Part shown: positions 15,151 through 22,231 of the stretch, one piece after another
Layout: every line of letters starts with the position of its first letter
Numbering within the stretch: the first letter of the stretch is position 1
The notes under the pieces: model-generated
The model's input: the letters and a program-made list of their open reading frames with translations, nothing else
Database searches by the model: none
What the model was told of the DNA's origin: nothing
Position numbers and translations under genes: made by a program
Source: Citricoccus sp. WCRC_4
GTDB taxonomy: Bacteria > Actinomycetota > Actinomycetes > Actinomycetales > Micrococcaceae
Assembly (NCBI GenBank): GCA_026645375.1
Contig: JAPFFX010000199.1
Coordinates: 1-27,549 of the forward strand
DNA length: 27,549 nt
Direction: 5' to 3'

Positions 15151-16535
15151 GTGCCGTCGTCGCCGGTGACCCCCGCACGTTCGCTCCCCCACGGCCCGCC
15201 GCGCACCGGGCCGGCCCTCGGGCCACGCTGCTGGACGGCACGCTGATCGCCGACCACTGGTTCGAGGTCCCCCTGGACCACGCGGTGCCGGACGGCCGGA
15301 CCGTCACGGTGTTCGCCCGCGAGTACGTGGCCGCCGCGCACCGTGAACGGCGGGAGGAGCTGCCCTGGCTGGTGTTCCTGCAGGGCGGACCCGGGGGCAA
15401 GGGCATGCGCCAGGCCAGGCTCGGCGGCTGGATGAAGCAGGCGGCCACGGACTTCCGGATCCTCATGCTGGACCAGCGCGGTACCGGGCTCTCCTCCCCC
15501 GTCACCCGCCACACCCTGCCGGCGGAGGGTCCCGCGCAGCAGCAGGCCGAGTACCTCGTGCACTTCCGGGCGCCGTCGATCGTGCAGGACGCCGAGGCGA
15601 TCCGGCTCGCCCTCGGCTCCGGGCCGTGGACCGTCCTCGGGCAGAGCTTCGGCGGCTTCTGCGCCCTCAGTTACCTGTCCTGGCACCCCGAGGGCGTCGA
15701 ACGCGCCCTGATCACCGGCGGCCTGGCACCCCTGGACGGCCACGCCGAGCGGGTCTACCGCGCCACCTACCGGCGGATGCGGCACCGCAACGAGGAGTAC
15801 TTCTCCCGGTTCCCGCAGGACCGGGAGGTGCTGGCCCGCGTCTACGAGGCGGCCCGGGGCGGTGCCGCGAACCTGCCGGACGGCTCACCCGTCACCGTCG
15901 GCCGGGTCCAGGCCCTGGGGATGCTCCTGGGCGGCAACACCCGCATGGACCAGCTCCACTACCTCCTGCAGGAGGCCTTCGCCGGCCCGGGGGGCCCGGT
16001 GCTCTCGGACACCTTCCTGCACGGGATGTACCAGCAGGTCTCACGCGCCACCAACCCGCTCTACCTGGTGATGCACGAGTCGATCTACGCGCAGCCCGCC
16101 AGCACCGGTGCCGTGCGTTCCGACACGGGCGGGACGGACACCGGCTGGGCGGCGCAGCGGCTGCTCACCGGTTCCGCGGACCTGGCCGACTTCGACCCGG
16201 ACCGCACGGAGGCGCCGTTGCTGACCGGGGAGATGGTCTTCGACTGGTACGCGGACCTGGACCCGGCGTTGCGGCCGCTGCGACCGGTGACCGAGGCGCT
16301 GGCGCGCCGCACCGACTGGGGGCCGCTCTACGACCTGGACGCCCTCGCCGCCAACACGGTGCCGGCCGCCGCGGCGGTCTACACGAACGACGTGTACGTG
16401 GACCGGGACCTCTCCCTGCAGACCGCCGACCGGGTCCGGTGCCTCACCGTGTGGGAGACCGACGACTTCCACCACGACGGCATCGGCGACGACGGTCCGG
16501 CCATCCTGAAGCGGCTGCTGGAGATGACGGACTGA
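15147..16535 (+). CDS. Alpha/beta-hydrolase, S33 proline iminopeptidase-like
   Basis: This is a serine peptidase of family S33, which removes N-terminal proline from peptides. FLQGGPGGKG (about residues 78-86) holds the oxyanion loop, and DQRGTGLSSP follows. GQSFGGFCALSYL carries nucleophile S167. The C-terminal histidine is in WETDDFHHDG (H442 or H443). The helical cap is long, and 462 residues is typical of the larger actinobacterial enzymes rather than the 310-residue Pip type. No signal peptide is seen, so it is cytoplasmic. The GTG at 15147 overlaps the GNAT stop as GTGA. The gene ends 12 bases before convergent hmp; small inverted repeats (TGAGC and GCTCA, about 16533-16550) lie between. 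Confidence 0.9.
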   Translation: MSAVVAGDPRTFAPPRPAAHRAGPRATLLDGTLIADHWFEVPLDHAVPDGRTVTVFAREYVAAAHRERREELPWLVFLQGGPGGKGMRQARLGGWMKQAATDFRILMLDQRGTGLSSPVTRHTLPAEGPAQQQAEYLVHFRAPSIVQDAEAIRLALGSGPWTVLGQSFGGFCALSYLSWHPEGVERALITGGLAPLDGHAERVYRATYRRMRHRNEEYFSRFPQDREVLARVYEAARGGAANLPDGSPVTVGRVQALGMLLGGNTRMDQLHYLLQEAFAGPGGPVLSDTFLHGMYQQVSRATNPLYLVMHESIYAQPASTGAVRSDTGGTDTGWAAQRLLTGSADLADFDPDRTEAPLLTGEMVFDWYADLDPALRPLRPVTEALARRTDWGPLYDLDALAANTVPAAAAVYTNDVYVDRDLSLQTADRVRCLTVWETDDFHHDGIGDDGPAILKRLLEMTD

Positions 16536-16547
16536 GCCGGCCGCTGC

Positions 16548-17762
16548 TCAGCGCAGCAGCCAGTCGTTCGGGCTGAACAGCTCGAAGTGGACCTCCACGG
16601 GGAACAGGGTCGTCTTGTGCTCCTCGATCTGGTCACGGATGTCCTGCAGGAAGGCGTTGCCGCCGCACAGGTACCACTGCGCGCCCGCCGGCAGCGTGCC
16701 GTCCTCGGACAGTGCCTTCAGGTCCAGCCGCTGGCCCTGGTCCCGGAAGGCCGTCACCAGGGGTGCGTGGAGGCGGGACGTCACCGACCGGGCCAGCTCG
16801 CCGAAGGCGTAGTCGGCCTCGGAGGCGTCGGCGTGCAGCACGGTGATCGGGTGCTCCGGACGCGACCGCTCGCCCTGCTCGCTGTCCAGCCGCCTGATCA
16901 GCGCCAACAGCATGCCGGCCATCGGGGTGGACCCGATGCCCTGGCTGACCGTCACGATCGGCGAGGTGAACTGGTGCAGCACCAGGTGCCCGGCGGGCAG
17001 GGTGGCCTCGATCGCGTCCCCTTCGCGCACGTGGTCCTGCAGGTGGGAACTGACCTCCCCGTCCCGCTGGACGGCCACGGAGAAGCCCCGGTCGTCCCAC
17101 TCCACGAGGGAGTACTGGCGCAACTGCCGGGCACCGTCGGGCAGCTTCACGCCCAGGGACGTGTACTGCCCGGGCTGGGTCTGCGCGAAGCCCTCGGCCT
17201 CGAAGGAGTACCTCATGACGGACCCGGTCAACTGCTCCCGGCGGGTCAGCCGGGCGGGCACGAAGACGTCGCCGTGCGGCACCCCCGCGGAGTCGTAGAG
17301 GCCCTTCTCGAAGCTGACCAGGACGTCGGCCATGATCCAGTAGACGCGGTCCCAGGCCTCGGCGACCTCAGGGGTGACCGCCTCGCCCAGGACCTCCACG
17401 ATCGCGTGGAACAGGTTGTCGTGCACGATCTGGTACTGGTCCTCGGTGATGCCCAGCGAGACGTGCTTGTGGCCGATCCGCGTCAGCAGCTCGACGGGGC
17501 TCGGCGCCGAGGAGTCCACCAGCATGGCGGCGAAGGTGGCCACCGACGCTGCCAGCGCCTTCTGCTGCCCACCGCTGCGCTGGTTGCCCCGGTTGAACGT
17601 GTTCGCCAGCAGGTCGGGATGCTCGGCGAACATGGTGCGGTAGAAGAGCCGGGTGATCTCCTGGATGTTCGCGCCCACCGCCGGCAACGACGCCCGGATG
17701 GTCTCCGCGTGCTCCGGGCTCAGGGCATGACGGTCTGCCTGGGGTGCTGTCTCGGTGTACAT
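16548..17762 (-). CDS. hmp: Flavohemoglobin, nitric oxide dioxygenase
   Basis: Hmp oxidises nitric oxide to nitrate with O2 and NAD(P)H, protecting against nitrosative stress. The N-terminal globin domain has FYRTMFAEHPDLLANTFN (B10 tyrosine region) and the proximal histidine in IGHKHVSLGI (H100). The FAD domain has RQYSLVEWDD, and the NAD domain has VSQGIGSTPMAGML and WYLCGGNAFLQDIRDQI. The C-terminal FELFSPND is typical (FAD-stacking phenylalanine). The length of 404 residues is normal. The ATG at 17762 follows TAGGGT by six bases, a leaderless arrangement, and a small palindrome stands near the -35. The terC terminator lies upstream, so hmp is its own unit. No clear NsrR site is recognised. 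Confidence 0.95.
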   Translation of the reverse strand: MYTETAPQADRHALSPEHAETIRASLPAVGANIQEITRLFYRTMFAEHPDLLANTFNRGNQRSGGQQKALAASVATFAAMLVDSSAPSPVELLTRIGHKHVSLGITEDQYQIVHDNLFHAIVEVLGEAVTPEVAEAWDRVYWIMADVLVSFEKGLYDSAGVPHGDVFVPARLTRREQLTGSVMRYSFEAEGFAQTQPGQYTSLGVKLPDGARQLRQYSLVEWDDRGFSVAVQRDGEVSSHLQDHVREGDAIEATLPAGHLVLHQFTSPIVTVSQGIGSTPMAGMLLALIRRLDSEQGERSRPEHPITVLHADASEADYAFGELARSVTSRLHAPLVTAFRDQGQRLDLKALSEDGTLPAGAQWYLCGGNAFLQDIRDQIEEHKTTLFPVEVHFELFSPNDWLLR

Positions 17763-17768
17763 GGGCCC

Positions 17769-17774
17769 ACCCTA
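17769..17774 (-). promoter_or_regulatory. Candidate -10 (TAGGGT) for leaderless hmp
   Basis: TAGGGT followed by GGGCCC and the ATG at 17762. There is no Shine-Dalgarno upstream. Confidence 0.5.
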
Positions 17775-17795
17775 GACCCCGGTCCCCGGGGTGAT

Positions 17796-17809
17796 GTCCA
17801 GACCTGGAC
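17796..17809. promoter_or_regulatory. Small palindrome over the hmp -35 region
   Basis: GTCCAG, AC, CTGGAC: two perfect 6-base arms with a 2-base centre, about 22 bases before the hmp -10. Its position suits an operator, but it matches no site I know. Confidence 0.3.
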
Positions 17810-17810
17810 G

Positions 17811-17850
17811 ACGGGGGCCCGGCCCGGCGACTGCCGGACCGGGCCCCCGT
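17811..17850 (-). terminator. Long GC-rich hairpin ending terC
   Basis: Two 12-base arms (outer sequence ACGGGGGCCCGG and its complement), one mismatch, then five more pairs (CCGGC with GCCGG) and a GACT loop. It lies 14 bases after the terC stop and before the hmp promoter. No T-run follows, as is usual in high-GC actinobacteria. Confidence 0.75.
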
Positions 17851-17864
17851 TCAGTGGGTCGGGT

Positions 17865-19127
17865 TCAGGTGGTGGGACCCTCGTTGTCCACGATGGTCTG
17901 CGAGATGGTCGGCACGTCCCGGCCCTCCGCCTGGGCGGTGGCCAGACGGGTCTCGTGGGCCGTGCGGATGATCTGCGAGTAGCTGTCCTTGTGGTCCAGC
18001 AGCTCGTCGCGGTAGTGCGGGGAGACCCGTTCGGCCGCGTGCGTCCACTTGTCCATGAGCGCCTCGGCCGCTCGGCGCTCCTCCTCGGAGGCGGTCTCGT
18101 CCAGCTTGGTGTACCGGTAGGAGAACTTCTCCGCGTTCTGCAGGGCCACCAGGGCGCGCCCCTTCGGGCTGGCCAGCGAGGCCACGACCGTGATGATGAG
18201 GATGCCCACGATGAGCATCAGCGACACCGTCGTCTCGATCTCGATCACCGGGACGTTCTCACCGCCGTTGATGAACGGCAGGTTGTTCTCGTGCAGCGCG
18301 TGCAGGATCAGCTTGATGCCGATCAGCCCGAGGATCGCGGCCAGGCCGTAGGACAGGTACACGAGGCGGTCCAGCAGGCCGTCAATGAGGAAGAACAGCT
18401 GGCGCAGGCCCATCAGCGAGAACGCCGTGGCCGTGAACACGATGTACGGGTCCTGGGTGAGCCCGTAGATGGCCGGGATGGAGTCGAAGGCGAACAGGAC
18501 GTCGGTGAGCCCGATGCTGACCATGACGAGCAGCATGGGCGTCATGACCTTCTTGCCGTTCTCCCACGTGAAGAGCCGGTCGCCGTCGTAGCGCTCGGAG
18601 GCGGGGAGCCACTTCTTGGCCAGGCGGACCAGGAAGTTGTCCGCCTCGTCCTTGTTCTCCTCGTCACCGGTGAGTTCGCCCTTGAGCTGGCCGCCCGCGA
18701 TCAACAGCAGCGCCAGGCCGAAGAGGTAGAACACGTCCGACCAGGCGGAGATGAGCGCCGCGCCGAGGAGGATGAACACGGTCCGGGAGATCAGCGCGAA
18801 GGTGATGCCGAACAGCAGCACCTTCTGCTGGTACTCGCGCGGCACCTTGAAGGAGGCCATGATGACCAGGAAGACGAAGAGGTTGTCGACGCTGAGCGCC
18901 TTCTCCGTGATGTAGCCGGCGTAGTACTCGATCGCGTGCTGGGTGTCGCCGAAGGCGAAGAAGACCAGGCCGAACACGAGGGCGATGCCCACGTAGATGG
19001 CGGACCAGATGGCCGCCTCGCGGATGGTCGGCGTGTGCGCCTTCCGGACGTGGAAGACGTAGTCGAAGAGCAGCAGCGCGATGATCACCGCGATGGTGAT
19101 GATCCAGGTCAGCGCATTGATTTCCAT
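17865..19127 (-). CDS. terC: TerC-family integral membrane protein, probable Mn2+ exporter
   Basis: This is a TerC/Alx-type membrane protein. Both conserved acidic motifs are present in the two repeats: KALSVDNLFVFLVIMASF (D81) and GLTDVLFAFDSIPAIYGLTQDP (D209, D215). Hydrophobic segments lie at about 8-24, 38-58, 80-93, 103-124, 131-145, 198-220, 228-249, 258-276 and 298-318. A charged loop (about 150-190) contains GDEENKDEADNF. The last 100 residues form a hydrophilic cytoplasmic tail with EEERRAAEAL, longer than in minimal members. Family members Alx and MeeF/MeeY export manganese, and the Mn2+ riboswitch in its leader supports that role over tellurite resistance. GGAAAG seven bases before the ATG sets the start. 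uvrB lies just upstream. Confidence 0.93.
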   Translation of the reverse strand: MEINALTWIITIAVIIALLLFDYVFHVRKAHTPTIREAAIWSAIYVGIALVFGLVFFAFGDTQHAIEYYAGYITEKALSVDNLFVFLVIMASFKVPREYQQKVLLFGITFALISRTVFILLGAALISAWSDVFYLFGLALLLIAGGQLKGELTGDEENKDEADNFLVRLAKKWLPASERYDGDRLFTWENGKKVMTPMLLVMVSIGLTDVLFAFDSIPAIYGLTQDPYIVFTATAFSLMGLRQLFFLIDGLLDRLVYLSYGLAAILGLIGIKLILHALHENNLPFINGGENVPVIEIETTVSLMLIVGILIITVVASLASPKGRALVALQNAEKFSYRYTKLDETASEEERRAAEALMDKWTHAAERVSPHYRDELLDHKDSYSQIIRTAHETRLATAQAEGRDVPTISQTIVDNEGPTT

Positions 19128-19211
19128 GCAGTCACTTTCCGTGGTGGTTCAGGTGACCACGGCCGGACCGTCGCACGAGGGACGGCCGGCACGGGACACC
19201 GCTGGGTGTGT

Positions 19212-19310
19212 GCCGCAAGTCTCTCCGCCTGCCGCTCCGGCAGGCCGCTGCGTCCGGCTGGTCAGTCCAGCGTGCTGACGTCCGCAGTGTTCGGGATACT
19301 CCCCTACGCC
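19212..19310 (-). promoter_or_regulatory. yybP-ykoY manganese riboswitch in the terC leader
   Basis: On the minus strand the hallmark GGGGAGTA (19297-19304) is followed by ACGTCAGCACG (19271-19281) and, at the 3' side, GAGAGAC next to the closing stem. P1 pairs CGTAGG (19303-19308) with CTTGCG (19214-19219), including two wobbles. An inner helix pairs CTGCG (19283-19287) with CGCAG (19248-19252). A perfect 8-bp hairpin GCCTGCCG-GAG-CGGCAGGC occupies 19227-19245. The three-way layout and conserved loops match RF00080, which senses Mn2+ and turns on exporters such as TerC. The remaining 85 leader bases before the ATG contain further inverted repeats (for example GTGGT and ACCAC near 19143-19159) that could be the expression platform. 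Confidence 0.87.
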
Positions 19311-19319
19311 GTGGTCCAG

Positions 19320-19325
19320 TGTATA
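19320..19325 (-). promoter_or_regulatory. -10 (TATACA) of the terC/riboswitch transcript
   Basis: TATACA lies 20 bases after the uvrB stop. A start near 19313 would begin the RNA only a few bases before riboswitch P1, as expected for such leaders. There is no clear -35. Confidence 0.55.
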
Positions 19326-19344
19326 CCGTGCTCCCGGCCAGGTC

Positions 19345-21519
19345 TCAGGCGTGGCCCGCCCGCTGCATCTGCCGCAGTTCCTTCTTCAGCTCGGAGACCT
19401 CGTCCCGGATCCGGGCGGCCAGCTCGAACTGGAGGTCCACGGCGGCCTGGTGCATCTGGGCGCTCATCTGGTCGATCAGGTCGGACAGGTCCTTGGCCGG
19501 CAGCTTCGCGAAGTCCGGTGCGCCGCCGTCGTGCTCCACCAGGTCCGCGTCCCCGCCGGCGACCGCGTGGGCGGCGGCCGCGCGCTGCTCCTCGCTGATG
19601 GTCGCGGTGTAACCGCGCTTGCCCTTGCCGTACTCGAAGCCGGACTTGAGGCCGCCCATCCCCGCCAGGAAGTCCGCCGAGTCCGCGTCCTCCCGGGCCA
19701 GCTGGTCGGTGATGTCCGCGATCCGCTTGCGCAGCGGCGTCGGGTCGATGCCGTGCTCCTTGTTGTAGGCCTGCTGCACCTCGCGGCGGCGGTTCGTCTC
19801 GTCGATCGCGTACCGCATCGAGTCGGTGATGCGGTCCGCGTACATGTGCACCTGGCCCGAGACGTTGCGGGCGGCACGCCCGATGGTCTGGATGAGCGAG
19901 GTGGACGAGCGCAGGAAGCCCTCCTTGTCCGCGTCCAGGATGGACACGAGGGACACCTCGGGCAGGTCCAACCCCTCGCGCAACAGGTTGATGCCCACGA
20001 GCACGTCGAAGGTCCCCATGCGCAGCTCGCGCAGCAGTTCCACGCGGCGCAGGGTGTCCACGTCGGAGTGCAGGTACTCGACCTTGACCCCGTGCTCGAG
20101 CAGGTACTCGGTGAGGTCCTCGGCCATGCGCTTGGTGAGGGTGGTGACCAGGACGCGCTCGTCCCGCTCGGTGCGCACCCGGATCTCCTCGAGCAGGTCG
20201 TCGATCTGACCCTTGGTGGGCTTGACCACCAGCTCGGGGTCCACCAGGCCGGTGGGGCGGATGATCTGCTCCACCACCCCGTCGGCCTGGGACAGCTCGT
20301 ACTTGCCCGGCGTGGCGGACAGGTACACGGTCTGCCCGATCCGCTCGAGGAACTCGTCCCACTTCAGCGGCCGGTTGTCCATGGCCGAGGGCAGCCGGAA
20401 GCCGTGCTCCACCAGGGTGCGCTTGCGGGACATGTCGCCCTCGTACATGGCGCCGATCTGCGGGATCGTCACGTGGGACTCGTCGACCACCAGCAGGAAG
20501 TCGTCCGGGAAGTAGTCCAGGAGGCAGTGCGGGGCCGATCCCGCCGGCCGGCCGTCGATGTGCCGCGAGTAGTTCTCGATGCCGTTGCAGTACCCCATCT
20601 GCTGCATCATCTCGAGGTCATAGGTGGTGCGCATCCGCAGCCGCTGGGCCTCGAGCAGCTTGTTCTGCGACTCGAACTCCTGGAGGCGCTCCCGCAGCTC
20701 GTCCTCGATGGAGCCGATCGCCTTGTGCATGCGCTCGTCACCGGCCACGTAGTGCGAGGCCGGGAAGATGTACATCTCCTCCTCCTCGCGGACCACGTGC
20801 CCCGTGAGCGGGTGCAGGGTCTGGATGGTCTCGATCTCGTCCCCGAAGAACTCGATGCGGATCGCCAGCTCCTCGTACATCGGGATGATCTCCACGGTGT
20901 CCCCGCGCACGCGGAAGGTCCCGCGGTGGAAGTCCTGGTCGTTGCGGACGTACTGCATCTGCACGAACTGGCGCAGCAGCGCGTCGCGGTCCATCTCCTG
21001 CCCGCGGCGCAGCGTCACCATCTGCTGGATGTACTCCTCGGGCGTGCCCAGGCCGTAGATGCAGGACACGGTGGCGACCACGATGACGTCCCGGCGCGTG
21101 AGCAGGGCGTTGGTGGCGGAGTGCCGCAACCGCTCGACCTCCTCGTTGATGGAGGAGTCCTTCTCGATGAAGGTGTCCGACTGCGGCACGTAGGCCTCGG
21201 GCTGGTAGTAGTCGTAGTAGGAGACGAAGTACTCGACGGCGTTGTTGGGCAGCAGTTCACGGAACTCGTTCGCCAGCTGCGCGGCCAGGGTCTTGTTCTG
21301 GACCATCACCAGCGTGGGCCGCTGGACCTTCTCGACCAGCCAGGCCGTCGTCGCGGACTTGCCCGTGCCGGTGGCACCCAGCAGGACGACGTCCTTCTCC
21401 CCCGCCTGGACGCGCTCCGCCAGCTCGGCGATCGCCTTCGGCTGGTCGCCCGAGGGCGTGAACTCCGAGATCACCTCGAAGGGGGCCACCTGCCGATTGA
21501 TCTTCTGCGCCAGACTCAT
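19345..21519 (-). CDS. uvrB: Excinuclease ABC subunit B
   Basis: UvrB verifies the lesion handed over by UvrA and recruits UvrC. It shows Walker A GATGTGKS (48-55), the lesion-probing beta-hairpin in SYYDYYQPEAYVPQSDTFIEKD (about 100-121), motif II DESHVTIPQIG, YLSATPGKYEL, the motif V region GINLLREGLDLPEVSLV and motif VI QTIGRAARN. The C-terminal UVR motif that binds UvrC is IDQMSAQMHQAAVDLQFELAARIRDE. The length of 724 residues is slightly long, with a glycine/alanine-rich insert (about 645-665) before the UVR motif. The ATG at 21519 begins the standard MSLAQKINR and follows TACGGT by seven bases. No LexA box is visible, unlike uvrA. coaE lies 67 bases upstream. Confidence 0.97.
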   Translation of the reverse strand: MSLAQKINRQVAPFEVISEFTPSGDQPKAIAELAERVQAGEKDVVLLGATGTGKSATTAWLVEKVQRPTLVMVQNKTLAAQLANEFRELLPNNAVEYFVSYYDYYQPEAYVPQSDTFIEKDSSINEEVERLRHSATNALLTRRDVIVVATVSCIYGLGTPEEYIQQMVTLRRGQEMDRDALLRQFVQMQYVRNDQDFHRGTFRVRGDTVEIIPMYEELAIRIEFFGDEIETIQTLHPLTGHVVREEEEMYIFPASHYVAGDERMHKAIGSIEDELRERLQEFESQNKLLEAQRLRMRTTYDLEMMQQMGYCNGIENYSRHIDGRPAGSAPHCLLDYFPDDFLLVVDESHVTIPQIGAMYEGDMSRKRTLVEHGFRLPSAMDNRPLKWDEFLERIGQTVYLSATPGKYELSQADGVVEQIIRPTGLVDPELVVKPTKGQIDDLLEEIRVRTERDERVLVTTLTKRMAEDLTEYLLEHGVKVEYLHSDVDTLRRVELLRELRMGTFDVLVGINLLREGLDLPEVSLVSILDADKEGFLRSSTSLIQTIGRAARNVSGQVHMYADRITDSMRYAIDETNRRREVQQAYNKEHGIDPTPLRKRIADITDQLAREDADSADFLAGMGGLKSGFEYGKGKRGYTATISEEQRAAAAHAVAGGDADLVEHDGGAPDFAKLPAKDLSDLIDQMSAQMHQAAVDLQFELAARIRDEVSELKKELRQMQRAGHA

Positions 21520-21526
21520 GCCGTTA

Positions 21527-21532
21527 ACCGTA
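21527..21532 (-). promoter_or_regulatory. Candidate -10 (TACGGT) for leaderless uvrB
   Basis: TACGGT followed by seven bases and ATG. There is no ribosome-binding purine run in the gap. A GC-rich 50-base stretch separates it from the coaE stop. Confidence 0.5.
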
Positions 21533-21586
21533 CTGCCCGCCGGGTCGCCGCGGCAGGGCGGTTCACCACCGGCGGAGACCGGACGC

Positions 21587-22231
21587 TCAGCCCCCGGTGC
21601 CGTCCAGCACCGGCGCCACGTACTCGTCCCAGAACCGGCGCGTGGCCCGGCGCAGGTCCTCGAGGCCGGCGTCGTTGACGATCACGACGTCGGCCGCGGC
21701 CCGGCGCTGTTCGTCGGTGGCCTGCGTGGCGATCCGCGCCCGCGCGGCCTCCTCGGTCATGCCCCGGTCCCGGACCATCCTCGCCACCCGCTCGTCCGTG
21801 TCCGCCTGGACCACCAGCACCAGGTCGTAGGCGCCGGCCTGCCCGGTCTCGACCAGCAGGGGCACGTCCTGGACCACGACGGCATCGGGCCCGGCCTCGC
21901 GGACCAGGCGCCGCCCCTCGGCGCGCACCAGAGGGTGGATGATCCCGTTGAGCCGCTCCCGGGCGTCGGCGTCGTTGAAGACGATGGCCGCGACCGCGGC
22001 CCGGTCCATGGTCCCGTCCGCGGCGATCGAGGCGGGGCCGAAGGCCTCGCGCACGAGGGCCAGACCCTCGGAACCGGGGGCGACGACGGCGCGGGCCAGG
22101 GCGTCCGAGTCGACGACGACGGCCCCCAGGTCCGCGAGCTCGGCGGCCACGGTGGACTTGCCCGAGGCGATGCCCCCGGTCAGGCCGATGTGCAGTCTGG
22201 GCCGGTCGGCGGTCGTCCCCCTCGAGGTCAT
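21587..22231 (-). CDS. coaE: Dephospho-CoA kinase (stand-alone copy)
   Basis: CoaE phosphorylates dephospho-CoA to CoA, the last step of CoA synthesis. The P-loop is GLTGGIASGKS (residues 16-26), with VVVDSD (catalytic-base aspartate, D41), DGTMDRAAVAAIVFNDADARERLNGIIHP, the second acidic motif QDVPLLVET, the lid RVARMVRDRGMTEEAARARI and the C-terminal VIVNDAGLEDL. All key residues are intact and 214 residues is normal. The ATG overlaps the stop of the BCCT-CoaE fusion as ATGA, so its translation is probably coupled to the fusion. By eye about half of its residues match the fused copy. uvrB follows, which is the usual actinobacterial neighbour. Either copy could supply the essential activity. 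Confidence 0.95.
   Translation of the reverse strand: MTSRGTTADRPRLHIGLTGGIASGKSTVAAELADLGAVVVDSDALARAVVAPGSEGLALVREAFGPASIAADGTMDRAAVAAIVFNDADARERLNGIIHPLVRAEGRRLVREAGPDAVVVQDVPLLVETGQAGAYDLVLVVQADTDERVARMVRDRGMTEEAARARIATQATDEQRRAAADVVIVNDAGLEDLRRATRRFWDEYVAPVLDGTGG
22157..22192 (-). repeat. 36-base direct repeat, copy in coaE
   Basis: This matches 22861-22896 at 33 of 36 positions and encodes the P-loop region of both kinase copies. It is the clearest DNA trace of the tandem kinase pair. Confidence 0.75.

Noticed and set aside
16533..16560. A strong terminator between the S33 peptidase gene and hmp
   Set aside because: Only short 5-base inverted repeats (TGAGC and GCTCA; GCTGC and GCAGC) are present, too weak to call on their own.
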